Source: an uncultured Flavobacteriaceae bacterium
Lineage (GTDB): Bacteria; Bacteroidota; Bacteroidia; Flavobacteriales; Flavobacteriaceae
Assembly (NCBI GenBank): GCA_937929935.1
Contig: CALFUL010000005.1
Span: 1-64,000, forward strand
Length of the DNA: 64,000 nucleotides
Direction of reading: 5' to 3'
Numbering within the stretch: position 1 is the stretch's first letter; each line of letters opens with the position of its first letter. Both the position numbers and the translations under genes were made by a program. This document shows, piece after piece, positions 54,190 through 63,444 of this stretch. A model generated the notes under the pieces. The model was not told the DNA's origin. It was given only the letters and a program-made list of their open reading frames with translations, and ran no database searches.

Positions 54190-54348
54190 GTGGGGAATTT
54201 TATAAAGACTAAAAAGCATTCTAAGAAAACTAGTAGCAAAACTGCCAGTGTTTCTAAGAAATCCATTATTGTTCACAAGGCAAAAGTACTTTCTTCAGAT
54301 GATGTTAAGGCTAACAGAAGTCAAGCATATTCATTTTTAGCTCTTTAA
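54190..54348 (+). CDS. Small basic 52-residue protein
   Basis: An open frame from GTG 54190 to TAA 54346 encodes 52 residues rich in Lys and Ser, ending SQAYSFLAL. No family is recognised. It stops 11 bases before the TTG start of the next gene, so they may form an operon, and a TAnnTTTG box lies upstream. It is too short for certainty; its possible role with the next gene is unknown. Confidence 0.35.
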   Translation: MGNFIKTKKHSKKTSSKTASVSKKSIIVHKAKVLSSDDVKANRSQAYSFLAL

Positions 54349-54359
54349 AATAAATAACC

Positions 54360-54935
54360 TTGACCGGAATAATTTTGCCTTATAGATCTGTAGGCAAAGA
54401 TAGAAATTCCATAGTCAAAACAGACTTATATAGTTTCAAGTGCACTTTTAATGTTTCCTATATACTGGAAGTTGAACATCATGATTTTGATATATTCATA
54501 ATCAAGTTTTTTCAAAAAAACCACAGAGACTCTAAAAAAAGATACACACTTTTAAACACCTCTAAGTTTTTAAAACAACGTAACAGTAATGGAACTAAGA
54601 ATTTCCTAATAATATTAAACACTATAATTGATATTATCATTAACATATACTCGGTTAATAAAAATTCCTCTTTCGGCTTTATTGGAGCACCAACTAAAGC
54701 TGAATTAAACAAAAGCGTCAACCTAGCTAATATAAATCCTGATGGCACTGTTGCAAACACTAAACGGTTTAATACTTATGGAATCTATGTAAGTCGTTAT
54801 TTCTCTCCAGAACAATTTCAACATATACAATTAGAAACATCAAGTGGATACCTTATTAAAAGTAAATTGAACACAAAACTTACTTTAAACAGGGTAGAAT
54901 CCTTTTTTAAAGACTATATAGAAAATTATTGTTAA
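54360..54935 (+). CDS. Unrecognised protein, possible partner of the upstream small ORF
   Basis: The 191-residue protein starts at TTG 54360; a stop lies three codons upstream and no ATG is in the frame. It contains SSFGFIGAPTKAEL, NTKRFNTYGIYVSRYFSPEQF and SSGYLIKSKLNTKL. I recall similar SFGFIGA...NTKRF...FS...F-H motifs in unnamed proteins of Bacteroidota, but no function. It is basic and hydrophobic in the middle (ILNTIIDIIINIYS). It overlaps the end of a decayed transposase ORF on the other strand by 51 bases. It could be an accessory or toxin-type protein; this is not established. Confidence 0.5.
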   Translation: MTGIILPYRSVGKDRNSIVKTDLYSFKCTFNVSYILEVEHHDFDIFIIKFFQKNHRDSKKRYTLLNTSKFLKQRNSNGTKNFLIILNTIIDIIINIYSVNKNSSFGFIGAPTKAELNKSVNLANINPDGTVANTKRFNTYGIYVSRYFSPEQFQHIQLETSSGYLIKSKLNTKLTLNRVESFFKDYIENYC

Positions 54936-55220
54936 TTTTTTACAATAAGCGATTTTGCCTAATAAACTCTCCGACCCCTCTGAAAACTGATTAAAACGCT
55001 CATTAGAAGTTAAGCTGCGATTATTAAACCTAGCTGCATACTCGTCCAAATAACGGCTTAAATGCTTTTCAGTTACTTGATGGTAAACACCATATAAACC
55101 ACGCTTTAAAACACTCCAAAAGTTCTCTATAGTGTTGGTGTGTACTTGACCCTCAACATAGATATTAAGTGAGTGCTTAACGTTATCATGCTTATACGTT
55201 TTCTTGGCATCCATATACAA
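54885..55220 (-). pseudogene. IS1595-family transposase remnant
   Basis: The frame shows VHTNTIENFWSVLKRGLYGVYHQVTEKH followed by RYLDEYAARFNNR, read in two adjacent stretches. This is the C-terminal part of IS1595/ISXO2-like DDE transposases, with the catalytic Glu in T-I-E-N-F-W. The N-terminal two thirds, with the first catalytic Asp residues, are missing and the upstream sequence is not transposase-like, so it is a truncated, non-functional copy. The final ~25 residues overlap the neighbouring plus-strand gene. Confidence 0.8.
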
Positions 55221-55349
55221 TTGCGAGACCAGAATCAGCCCTATTTACTTAAATATCAAGCTCCTAATCTGTTAATTACAATCGCAAAACTGTTAAACAC
55301 ATTGTTTTTTTCAGTAAATTGATGACTATTAACCAATTAAACTTTAAAA

Positions 55350-56045
55350 ATGAAAAAATTAGTAGCAGAATTTATTGGAACACTCTGGTTAGTACTTGGA
55401 GGTTGCGGTAGTGCAGTCTTAGCTGCAGGGTTTCCTGAACTAGGAATAGGTTTCGTAGGAGTTTCACTCGCCTTTGGCCTTACAGTAGTTACCATGGCTT
55501 ATGCCATAGGTCACATTTCTGGTTGTCATCTGAATCCGGCAGTTTCCATCGGTTTATGGATGGGTGGTCGTTTTGATGCCAAAGATTTACCCGGCTATAT
55601 TGTAGCCCAAGTTTTGGGTGGTATAGTTGGTGCGGGTATTTTATACCTTATAGTATCTGGTAAAGCAGACTTCACTGGTGTTGGTGGTTTCGCTGCCAAT
55701 GGTTTTGGTGAACACTCGCCAGGCGGTTTTAATATGACGGCAGCCTTGATTACTGAAATTGTAATGACCTTTATTTTCCTTTTTGTGATTTTGGGCACAA
55801 CGCATTCAAAAGCACCTAAATATTTAGCAGGTTTGGCAATTGGTCTTTGTTTGACTTTAATACACCTAATTAGTATTCCGGTTACCAACACTTCTGTTAA
55901 CCCAGCAAGAAGTACAAGTCAAGCTATTTTCGCTGAAGGTGGTTGGGCTATGGGTCAACTTTGGTTGTTTTGGGTGGCCCCAATTGTAGGTGCTATAATC
56001 GCTGGTTTAGTTTATAAAAACTTATCGCCAGAAACAAACGATTAA
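55350..56045 (+). CDS. aqpZ: Aquaporin Z
   Basis: This 231-residue six-helix water channel has both pore motifs: [11 protein letters not shown] (first NPA) and [13 protein letters not shown] (second NPA). The start is [20 protein letters not shown], and R in NPAR completes the selectivity filter. The aqpZ assignment over a glycerol facilitator is favoured by the R and H filter-type residues (H174-type in TLIHLI) and by the short length. It has its own terminator downstream. Confidence 0.95.
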   Translation: MKKLVAEFIGTLWLVLGGCGSAVLAAGFPELGIGFVGVSLAFGLTVVTMAYAIGHISGCHLNPAVSIGLWMGGRFDAKDLPGYIVAQVLGGIVGAGILYLIVSGKADFTGVGGFAANGFGEHSPGGFNMTAALITEIVMTFIFLFVILGTTHSKAPKYLAGLAIGLCLTLIHLISIPVTNTSVNPARSTSQAIFAEGGWAMGQLWLFWVAPIVGAIIAGLVYKNLSPETND

Positions 56046-56063
56046 GTTTATAAAGAATTTTTG

Positions 56064-56098
56064 AAAATGCACGCTAGCTTCTGTTAGCGTGCATTTTT
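56064..56098 (+). terminator. Intrinsic terminator after aqpZ
   Basis: AAAATGCACGCTA (56064-56076) and TAGCGTGCATTTT (56085-56097) form a perfect 13-bp stem with an 8-base loop and trailing Ts. Confidence 0.9.
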
Positions 56099-56137
56099 TA
56101 TTTGCTATATTTAAACCATACTCTTCAAAACCAACCT

Positions 56138-57454
56138 ATGCCAATTGTTATTGTTACTATCGGAATTTTAATTTTACTTCTTCTTATTGCAAGATTTAAA
56201 CTCAACGCTTTTATCGCTTTTATTCTTGTATCGCTATTTGTGGGTATCGCTCAAGGTATGGATCCCGTCGCAGTTGTTAAATCAATACAGCTTGGAATAG
56301 GAAATATTCTAGGCTTCTTAGTACTCATTTTAGGTTTAGGTGCAATGTTAGGCAAACTAGTAGCTGATAGTGGTGCAGCACAACGAATAACAACTAAGCT
56401 CGTTGAAAAATTTGGAAAAAAGAACATTCAATGGGCGGTAGTACTCACAGGTTTTATTGTAGGTATACCCATGTTTTATTCTGTTGGTTTTGTAATTCTA
56501 ATTCCTTTGGTTTTTACTATTGGTGCAGCCACTGGGTTACCTCTAATTTATATTGGGTTACCTATGCTAGCCTCTTTATCTGTTACACATGGTTATTTAC
56601 CACCCCACCCGGCACCAACGGCGATTGCTGCCACATTTAATGCTGATATTGGTAAGACGCTTTTTTATGGTATCATAGTAGCCATACCCGCCATTATTGT
56701 TGCGGGGCCACTTTTGTCTAGAACAATGAAAGGTATAAAAGCAACACCTATTGAAGGGTTTGTAAATACTAAGGTTTTAAGTGATGAAGAAATGCCAAGT
56801 ACTGCTATCAGCATTTTAACTGCTTTATCTCCAGTGATATTAATGGGTATTGCTGCTTTGGCTGAGCTCTTAATTTCTGGCGATTCTATGCTAAAAAAGA
56901 CACTGGTGTTTATGGGTAATCCGGTTATGGCAATGCTCATATCAGTGTTGGTTGCCATCTATACTTTGGGTCTAGCCAGAGGTAAAAAAATGATTGAAAT
57001 ATCAGAAACAATTAAAAGTGCAGTAACAGGCATCACTATGGTTCTTCTAATAATTGCAGGATCTGGGGCGTTAAAACAAGTGATGATTGATAGTGGTGTA
57101 AGTGGCTTTACTGGCGATTTACTTCAAGGCTCTTCAATTTCACCTTTGATACTAGCTTGGTTAATTGCAACGGTAATTCGAGTTTGTGTTGGCTCAGCAA
57201 CAGTAGCAGGTTTAACCGCTGCGGGCATTGTACTGCCTTTAGTATCAGGTGCTGATGTGAGTCCAGAATTAATGGTACTTGCCATTGGCTCAGGTAGTTT
57301 AATGTTATCGCATGTAAATGACACCGGTTTCTGGCTTTATAAAGAGTATTTTAATCTCTCAATTAAAGACACCCTAAAATCATGGACTGTCATGGAAACC
57401 ACGGTTGGTGTTATGGGCTTATTAGGCGTTTTGGTTTTAGACCTATTTGTTTAA
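56138..57454 (+). CDS. GntP-family permease (gluconate/D-serine type)
   Basis: The ATG at 56138 gives 438 residues; the TTG at 56102 is a weaker upstream start. It has about 12 hydrophobic helices and the GntP/DsdX pattern: DPVAVVKSIQLGIGNILGFL, GIPMFYSVGFVILIPL, SVTHGYLPPHPAPTAIA and the C-terminal SHVNDTGFWLYKEYF. The family imports gluconate or D-serine with protons. The following RidA, D-amino-acid enzyme and dipeptidase genes favour a D-amino-acid (DsdX-like) substrate over gluconate, as an inference from context. Confidence 0.85.
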   Translation: MPIVIVTIGILILLLLIARFKLNAFIAFILVSLFVGIAQGMDPVAVVKSIQLGIGNILGFLVLILGLGAMLGKLVADSGAAQRITTKLVEKFGKKNIQWAVVLTGFIVGIPMFYSVGFVILIPLVFTIGAATGLPLIYIGLPMLASLSVTHGYLPPHPAPTAIAATFNADIGKTLFYGIIVAIPAIIVAGPLLSRTMKGIKATPIEGFVNTKVLSDEEMPSTAISILTALSPVILMGIAALAELLISGDSMLKKTLVFMGNPVMAMLISVLVAIYTLGLARGKKMIEISETIKSAVTGITMVLLIIAGSGALKQVMIDSGVSGFTGDLLQGSSISPLILAWLIATVIRVCVGSATVAGLTAAGIVLPLVSGADVSPELMVLAIGSGSLMLSHVNDTGFWLYKEYFNLSIKDTLKSWTVMETTVGVMGLLGVLVLDLFV

Positions 57455-57491
57455 AACTCAAACACAATAAACAAACACAAATTCAAGAACT

Positions 57492-57956
57492 ATGAGTACA
57501 GCTTCAAAAAGAATAAAAGAACTAGGTTTGGTTTTACCTCCTGCCCCGCCTCCTGCAGGTGTATACAAACCCATTTTAGTGATTGATAATTTTCTATACG
57601 TTTCAGGGCAAGGTTGCATGCGTACTGATGGTACGCTTATAAAAGGTCGTTTAGGCTACGATTTAAGTTTAGAAGAAGGTAAGGCTGCAGCTCGACAAAC
57701 AGCGCTAACCATGTTATCAACTATTACCACTCATTTTGGCGATATAGATCGTATAAAAAGACTCGTAAAAACTTTAGGCATGGTCAACAGTGCTCCTGAT
57801 TTTGGAGACCAACCCTTGGTCATCAATGGGTATAGTGAATTAATGTCAGAAGTTTTTGGGCCAGATCATGGCGTAGGTGTTCGCAGTGCAGTAGGTATGG
57901 TGCTTCCTGGCGGCATTGCGGTTGAAATAGAAGCTATGTTTGAACTTCATAAATAA
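57492..57956 (+). CDS. RidA/YjgF family enamine deaminase
   Basis: The 154-residue protein belongs to the RidA superfamily (YjgF/YER057c/UK114). It has YVSGQGCMRTDGT and IKRLVKTLGMVNSAPDFGDQ, ending VRSAVGMVLPGGIAVEIEA with the position of the conserved Arg in V-R-S-A-V. RidA proteins hydrolyse reactive enamine/imine intermediates such as 2-aminoacrylate from serine or threonine dehydratases. That fits the D-amino-acid enzyme two genes on. The 154-residue length is somewhat longer than typical RidA, as in the YjgF-like subgroup. Confidence 0.9.
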   Translation: MSTASKRIKELGLVLPPAPPPAGVYKPILVIDNFLYVSGQGCMRTDGTLIKGRLGYDLSLEEGKAAARQTALTMLSTITTHFGDIDRIKRLVKTLGMVNSAPDFGDQPLVINGYSELMSEVFGPDHGVGVRSAVGMVLPGGIAVEIEAMFELHK

Positions 57957-57969
57957 TCTTCTATTTCTT

Positions 57970-58042
57970 CTGTCACATCAAGCGGAGTCGAGATGCATTC
58001 AGTCATTATGCCAATAGTTCTCGACTCTGATCGAACTGACAG
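57970..58042. repeat. Palindromic repeat inside the D-amino-acid operon
   Basis: CTGTCACATCAAGCGGAGTC and GAGA (57970-57993) are an imperfect complement (about 17 of 24) of TCTCGACTCTGATCGAACTG and ACAG (58019-58042). It shares the TGTCA...TCGAG core of the other dispersed repeats and lies between ridA and the aldolase-like gene. Confidence 0.65.
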
Positions 58043-58077
58043 CGTAAAAGATTTAAACTTTATCAAATGAAAATCCC

Positions 58078-59190
58078 ATGAAAAAAGACTTTTGGTACAA
58101 AGTTGCAGATACTTCAAATCTAAATTCCCCTTCATTATTGGTGTATCCTGAACGGATAGAGGAGAATATTCGAACCATGGTTTCTATTGCTGGTAGTGTT
58201 TCAAATTTGCGTCCGCATATCAAGACACATAAAATGGTTGAGATTGTTCAGATGCAACAACGCCACGGAATTCAAAAATTTAAATGCGCCACCATCGCCG
58301 AAGCAGAATTGCTTGGTCAATGCGGCGCCCAAGATATTCTATTGGCAATACAACCTGTTGGGGCTAATATCAAGCGGTTTTTTAACCTAACGGATACTTT
58401 TCCGAATTCTCATTTTTCAACCTTAGTAGATAATCAAACTACCCTTTCGCAAATAGCAGAAATAGCTATTGAAAAAAACACGGTGGCGTCACTTTATTTA
58501 GATCTAAATTCAGGTATGAATCGCACCGGATGTATTCCTGATGAAAAAGCTGTTGCTTTATATAGAGCTATGGAAAACAATCAAAATATTGCTGCACGTG
58601 GCTTTCATGCCTATGACGGACATATCCATACCTCAGATCTTAAAGAACGTACGGAAGCGTGTGATTCAGCGTTTCAAAAGGTACTGAATTTAAAAGGCGC
58701 TATTAAAAAGGAAGGGATTACAGTTCCTGATATAATTGCAGGTGGCTCTCCGTCTTTTCCGATACATGCAAAAAGAAAGAGCGTTGATACAAGCCCAGGC
58801 ACCACCTTACTTTGGGATGCCCGTTACTCAAAACTTTTCCCAGATATGCCATTTCTACATGCTGCCGTTTTGTTTATTCGTATTATTAGTAAGCCTGCAG
58901 AAAATATCATCTGTTTTGATTTGGGTCATAAATCAGTAGCACCTGAAATGAGTTTTCCAAGAGTTCAAATTTTTGGATTAGAAGATTCTGAACAAATTGG
59001 TCAGAGCGAAGAACATCTAGTGGTAAAAACCCAGCGTGCTAATGAATTTAATGTGGGCGATGGTTTTTATGCACTACCCATTCACATATGCCCAACCGTT
59101 GCCAAGTATGAAGAGGTATTAACCGTTTCTGACCAAGCCATAACTGGTTCATGGCGCGTTGCCGCTAGAAATCAAAAAATAACAATTTAA
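58078..59190 (+). CDS. D-threonine aldolase/D-serine dehydratase-like PLP enzyme
   Basis: The 370-residue protein has the fold-type III alanine-racemase N-terminal barrel. RPHIKTHK (45-52) carries the PLP-binding lysine, probably K49. LDLNSGMNRTG follows, then AYDGHIHTSD with a metal/base His and IAGGSPSFPIH. A C-terminal HICP at ~336-339 carries the paired His and Cys that bind zinc in DSD1/D-threonine aldolases. The family cleaves D-threonine to glycine and acetaldehyde or dehydrates D-serine. RidA in the operon favours the dehydratase-type activity. Confidence 0.88.
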   Translation: MKKDFWYKVADTSNLNSPSLLVYPERIEENIRTMVSIAGSVSNLRPHIKTHKMVEIVQMQQRHGIQKFKCATIAEAELLGQCGAQDILLAIQPVGANIKRFFNLTDTFPNSHFSTLVDNQTTLSQIAEIAIEKNTVASLYLDLNSGMNRTGCIPDEKAVALYRAMENNQNIAARGFHAYDGHIHTSDLKERTEACDSAFQKVLNLKGAIKKEGITVPDIIAGGSPSFPIHAKRKSVDTSPGTTLLWDARYSKLFPDMPFLHAAVLFIRIISKPAENIICFDLGHKSVAPEMSFPRVQIFGLEDSEQIGQSEEHLVVKTQRANEFNVGDGFYALPIHICPTVAKYEEVLTVSDQAITGSWRVAARNQKITI

Positions 59191-59192
59191 TC

Positions 59193-60263
59193 ATGTTCAT
59201 TTTCGACGCACATCTTGACCTTTCTATGAATGCTATGGAATGGAATCGCGATTTATCATGGTCTATTAAAGACATCCGCGAAAGCGAAAAAGACATGACT
59301 GATAAACCTGACCGAGGCCTGAATACGGTTTCTTTTGAGGCAATGCGAAAAGGAAATATTGGCCTTTGTATGGCAACGCAAATTGCGCGTTACGTGCATA
59401 AAAACAGTACCCTGCCAGGATGGAATTCGCCACAACAGGCATGGGCGCAAACCCAAGCACAATTGGCATGGTATAAAACCATGGAAGAGGCGGGTGAACT
59501 AAAACAAATCAGTACCAAAAAAGAACTTAATGCTCATTTAGAATTCTGGAAAACATCCGAAGAAAAAAAGGCTATTGGTTATGTTTTGAGTTTAGAAGGC
59601 GCAGATTCAATAGTTTCTATTGAGTATTTAGCAAGAAGTTATGAGCAAGGTTTACGAGCCATTGGCCCAGCGCATTATGGCCCAGGTACCTATGCACATG
59701 GCACCAATTCAATTGGCGGTATTGGTGCAAAAGGAAAAGCACTTCTCAAAGAAATTGAACGCCTAGGTCTCATTTTAGATGCAACTCATTTATGCGATCA
59801 AAGTTTTTGGGAAACTATGGGTAGTTATAACGGTTCAGTTTGGGCAAGTCACAATAATTGTAGAGCACTAGTAGACCACAATCGTCAATTTTCAGATGAA
59901 CAAATCAAAGAATTGATTTCGAGAAAAGCCGTAATTGGTATGGCATTAGATGCTTGGATGATGGTGCCAAATTGGGTGCGCGGTAAATCTACACCTAAAA
60001 GCATGGGGGTCACTTTACAACATATGGCTGATAACATTGACCATATTTGTCAAATGGCCGGCAACTCTTTTCATGTTGGTATTGGCACTGATTTAGATGG
60101 CGGGTTTGGTAAAGAACAATGCCCGGCTGACATTGATACTATTGCTGATTTACAAAAAGTGCCTGATATATTAAAAAGCAGAGGGTATTCGCAAAAAGAT
60201 ATAGAAAATATTATGCATGTTAATTTCATTGAATTTCTTCGAAAAAATCTTCCTGAAAGATGA
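59193..60263 (+). CDS. M19-family membrane dipeptidase
   Basis: The 356-residue zinc dipeptidase of the renal-dipeptidase family (M19) shows FDAHLDLSMNA for the first zinc-site His and Asp, LSLEGADSIVS with the bridging Glu, LILDATHLCDQSFWE, SHNNCRALVDHNRQ and GIGTDLDGGFG. It can hydrolyse dipeptides, including those with a D-residue at the C-terminal side. It starts 2 bases after the D-aldolase-like gene. In this operon it probably releases D-amino acids for the upstream enzyme. There is no signal peptide, so the protein is likely cytoplasmic. Confidence 0.92.
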   Translation: MFIFDAHLDLSMNAMEWNRDLSWSIKDIRESEKDMTDKPDRGLNTVSFEAMRKGNIGLCMATQIARYVHKNSTLPGWNSPQQAWAQTQAQLAWYKTMEEAGELKQISTKKELNAHLEFWKTSEEKKAIGYVLSLEGADSIVSIEYLARSYEQGLRAIGPAHYGPGTYAHGTNSIGGIGAKGKALLKEIERLGLILDATHLCDQSFWETMGSYNGSVWASHNNCRALVDHNRQFSDEQIKELISRKAVIGMALDAWMMVPNWVRGKSTPKSMGVTLQHMADNIDHICQMAGNSFHVGIGTDLDGGFGKEQCPADIDTIADLQKVPDILKSRGYSQKDIENIMHVNFIEFLRKNLPER

Positions 60264-60357
60264 GAGTAGCGTCATTTAGTCGAATTTAACCCCCTTTTAA
60301 GAAGAGATGGCAGGGTATTTGTTACTTTTAGGGTTATAAGACAACTACCCTTTTACT

Positions 60358-61002
60358 ATGAAAACAACTATTATTTTTATTCTTTTTGTTCTACTCTCTT
60401 TTACAGGGTGGTCACAAGGAGATGTACCTACTTCAAAACCCTTAAAAATTGAGGTAGCAAATAAGGTTGATGAATCTGGTAAAAAAGAAACAGGTACGGC
60501 TTTAAAAATTCCTTCGGTAATAAAAGAGCAGCCTGAAATTAACATGAAAGATTCGCGTGCGCCTGTAAAAATGTTACCAGACAAAAAGTTGGTACAAGCA
60601 GGACACAATATGAAAATTGATCCTAAAATAAAAACCAGAAACGCTAAAGAAGGTTCAAAAGATTTTTTTCCGAATCAAAATCTAGGAGAAATTAAAAGCA
60701 ACGGAAAATTTGTTGGTGTTGTTTGTCGTGATCATGAATATGTTGATGGCGATCGTGTAAAAATCTTCTTAAATAATGAAGTAGCTGATCCTAACATACT
60801 TTTAACAGGTGCATTTAAAGGGGTTAATTTAGACCTTAAAAAAGGATTTAATCAAATTGATTTTGTGGCTTTAAACGAAGGTTCATCTTCACCAAATACA
60901 GCTCAAATAGATGTTTATGATGACCAAGGTCAATTGATATATTCTAATAAATGGTTGCTTTCAACTGGTTCTAAAGCTACTTTGGTTATTACCAAAGAGT
61001 AA
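60358..61002 (+). CDS. Secreted protein with a C-terminal beta domain
   Basis: The 214-residue protein has a signal peptide (IIFILFVLLSFTGWSQ). A low-complexity linker rich in Lys, Glu and Pro follows (~20-110), then a C-terminal beta domain (~115-214) with VGVVCRDHEYVDGDRVKIFL and NTAQIDVYDDQGQLIYSNKW. No family is recognised by name, but the C-terminal region resembles secreted beta-sandwich modules. The gene is 94 bases after the dipeptidase; whether it shares its transcription is unclear. Confidence 0.6.
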   Translation: MKTTIIFILFVLLSFTGWSQGDVPTSKPLKIEVANKVDESGKKETGTALKIPSVIKEQPEINMKDSRAPVKMLPDKKLVQAGHNMKIDPKIKTRNAKEGSKDFFPNQNLGEIKSNGKFVGVVCRDHEYVDGDRVKIFLNNEVADPNILLTGAFKGVNLDLKKGFNQIDFVALNEGSSSPNTAQIDVYDDQGQLIYSNKWLLSTGSKATLVITKE

Positions 61003-61119
61003 TTTAAAGGTTCTTATTTTATAAACCGGTTGTACAGTAATGACTAAGATATAGTTCGTGAAATGGCATTAACACTACAGTAAGTTATCGCGCAGTTACC
61101 GAGTGCAGAAAAATTAAGG

Positions 61120-63312
61120 CTAATTATTAGCTCTTTCTCCTGGGCTGTAAGTTTCTTTCGCCCGCTTCAAAACATCGGCCTTATAAAACGGCACATCTTT
61201 CCATTTTACATCAGCATAGTGCTGTATTTGATCATCAAAATGAGGAGAATTTAAATCGCCACTTTGCCCACCTGCAAGAATACTTTTTGCTTTCACTTTC
61301 TCTCCAAACTCTACGGCTGCTACAAAACTATTACCTCTTGTTCCATATATTTTCTTGGCGTTTTCTGAGGTATATCTTGCTCCGTATGCTGCCAATGCAC
61401 CCCAACGGCCAGATGCAAAACCAATAGGAATACTGGGTTTACGGTCATCAAAATCTTGACGTACACCACCATTCAAACGTTGGTAACGGTTTACTTCTCC
61501 CCAAGGCATACGCCATGTTCCAAAATCAGCGGTTAATTGGTCAATTATTTTTTCAAAAATTCTCAATTTTTCTTGGTCCGGAGATTTGCTTCCCCAAAAT
61601 TTTACGCGTTCCATAGGAATCATTCCTTCGGGGTATTTGCCTTCTTTGTAATATTGAGTACCATAGAAATGAGCAAGGGTCATCGCTACAGCTTCTTTAG
61701 AGGTTTTAAAATTCCAATTTCGTAATACTTCAATAGGCGCACCCATCGCTTTTTTTCTATCTACTTTATCATACGCTTCTATCAAACCAGGAATCAAGGC
61801 TTCAAAAGCAGGCAAATAAGAGTCGTGCGCCAATTCAATCAATCCATCCAAATTATAGCCTTTCTTATCAGATAATAAGCTAATAGCATGAACACCCCGA
61901 AAATTCTCTCTATCGATAGACATGTAGTTTGGATAATTTTCTTTCTTAGGACTAAATTCTAATGCCGAAGTAAACGGAGTAGAATTACAATTCTGTAACC
62001 ATCCATTATCTGGGTTCAGCAATTGAATATTTTCATCTTGCAGATGAAGGCCTTGCCAATCTGTTTTCGGGTTACTACCATCTACTGGTTTTTTATAATC
62101 GAAAGACACATCTCTCTTAGGAACGTAATTACCATGAAAATAAGCGATATTACCTTCGGCATCTGCGTAAACCGTATTATTAGAGGAATTAGCACGAATA
62201 TCCATCATCTCTCGAAAACCTTTGTAACCTTCTTTTTTAGTTCGTGTAAAAGATTGCTCTAAAGCATCTACTGGCTCCCACATCATAGCAGATGCCGTCC
62301 AGGCACCATCTACCATATGGGTAATTGGGCCGTGATGAGTTCGATACATTGAAAAAGTCTTTTCTTTCATTCCAGTTTCACTCTTATATTTCAGTGTAAC
62401 TTCTTTGGTAATTACTGGTCGTAATTCCTCTCCGTATTGATATAATAATATTCCCTCTGTATTTACCACATTTTCTTTGAATTCGTCAATTACATCAGTA
62501 TCTCCTGAGGTATGCATCCAGCCTGTTTTTTCATTGAAACCTTGATAGACAAAAAACTGTCCCCAAGTAACGGCACCGTATGCATTTAGTCCTTCTTCAG
62601 AAACCACATGCACTTCACCTCTAAAATAAAATGATGTATGCGGGTTTATCAAAAGCATTGCATTACCAGATTCGGTCAACTTACCAGAAATAGCTATTCC
62701 GTTAGAACCTTGAGGTTCGGCCATTTCTTCCTTCTTTTTATATTCTAAATCTTTCATTACTGGCACTTCCATATTTCCCTCATAAAAAGCTTTTATTTTA
62801 CTGGTTCTGATTCGTTCGATATCTCCGCCAATAGACCCTTCGCTGAAATACATAGGCATCCAAGGTTCAAAATGAGTGAGCAATTTTGGCTTTACCTGAG
62901 GATGAGTTTCTAAATAGTAATTGATTCCATCAGCAAATGCATCACAAAGCGCTTTCAACCAATCAGGACTCTTTTCATAATTCGCCTTTGCCTCATCTTC
63001 TGTCATAAAAAGTTTCGCTCTTAAATCACTATATATAGCTTCTTCTCCTTCAACTTCTGCTAAACGGCCAGTAGCCCAAATATAATTTTGCTCTACGCGA
63101 TTAAAATCATCTTCGCACTGCGCGTAGAGTAATCCGAATACAGCGTCAGCATCTGTTTTTCCATAGATATGCGGCACCCCGAAATCATCACGAATAATGG
63201 TTACTCTTTCCGCCTTTTCAAAAAGGCTTAGCTTATCGTAGTTTATATCAGAAATAGCATCTGTTTTACAAGAAGAAATAACTAGAAGTAAAGCAAGAAA
63301 TAGAATTCTCAT
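61120..63312 (-). CDS. Penicillin acylase family lipoprotein
   Basis: The 730-residue Ntn-hydrolase has a lipoprotein signal (LALLLVISSC, C15). After an alpha-chain region (FGVPHIYGKTDADAVFGLLYAQ) comes GSNGIAISG, where S203 is the expected autocatalytic N-terminal nucleophile of the beta chain. The region TSGDTDVIDEF and the conserved NSSNNTVYADAEGNIAYFHG follow. The family hydrolyses amide bonds in beta-lactams, N-acyl homoserine lactones or other acylated amines; the substrate is unknown. It is surface or periplasmic. It is separated from the secreted protein at 61002 by a 117-base convergent gap. Confidence 0.9.
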   Translation of the reverse strand: MRILFLALLLVISSCKTDAISDINYDKLSLFEKAERVTIIRDDFGVPHIYGKTDADAVFGLLYAQCEDDFNRVEQNYIWATGRLAEVEGEEAIYSDLRAKLFMTEDEAKANYEKSPDWLKALCDAFADGINYYLETHPQVKPKLLTHFEPWMPMYFSEGSIGGDIERIRTSKIKAFYEGNMEVPVMKDLEYKKKEEMAEPQGSNGIAISGKLTESGNAMLLINPHTSFYFRGEVHVVSEEGLNAYGAVTWGQFFVYQGFNEKTGWMHTSGDTDVIDEFKENVVNTEGILLYQYGEELRPVITKEVTLKYKSETGMKEKTFSMYRTHHGPITHMVDGAWTASAMMWEPVDALEQSFTRTKKEGYKGFREMMDIRANSSNNTVYADAEGNIAYFHGNYVPKRDVSFDYKKPVDGSNPKTDWQGLHLQDENIQLLNPDNGWLQNCNSTPFTSALEFSPKKENYPNYMSIDRENFRGVHAISLLSDKKGYNLDGLIELAHDSYLPAFEALIPGLIEAYDKVDRKKAMGAPIEVLRNWNFKTSKEAVAMTLAHFYGTQYYKEGKYPEGMIPMERVKFWGSKSPDQEKLRIFEKIIDQLTADFGTWRMPWGEVNRYQRLNGGVRQDFDDRKPSIPIGFASGRWGALAAYGARYTSENAKKIYGTRGNSFVAAVEFGEKVKAKSILAGGQSGDLNSPHFDDQIQHYADVKWKDVPFYKADVLKRAKETYSPGERANN

Positions 63313-63444
63313 GGGTATATCATTTAGTGTTTGTTAAATTAATAGACTTGGGCTGAAAATGCTAATTTATAAACCAAAAAACATTGAATGCCTTACAGCA
63401 AATGGGTAACTTGCATCAAGTTGTCTTATTCTAAAAATTAAACC

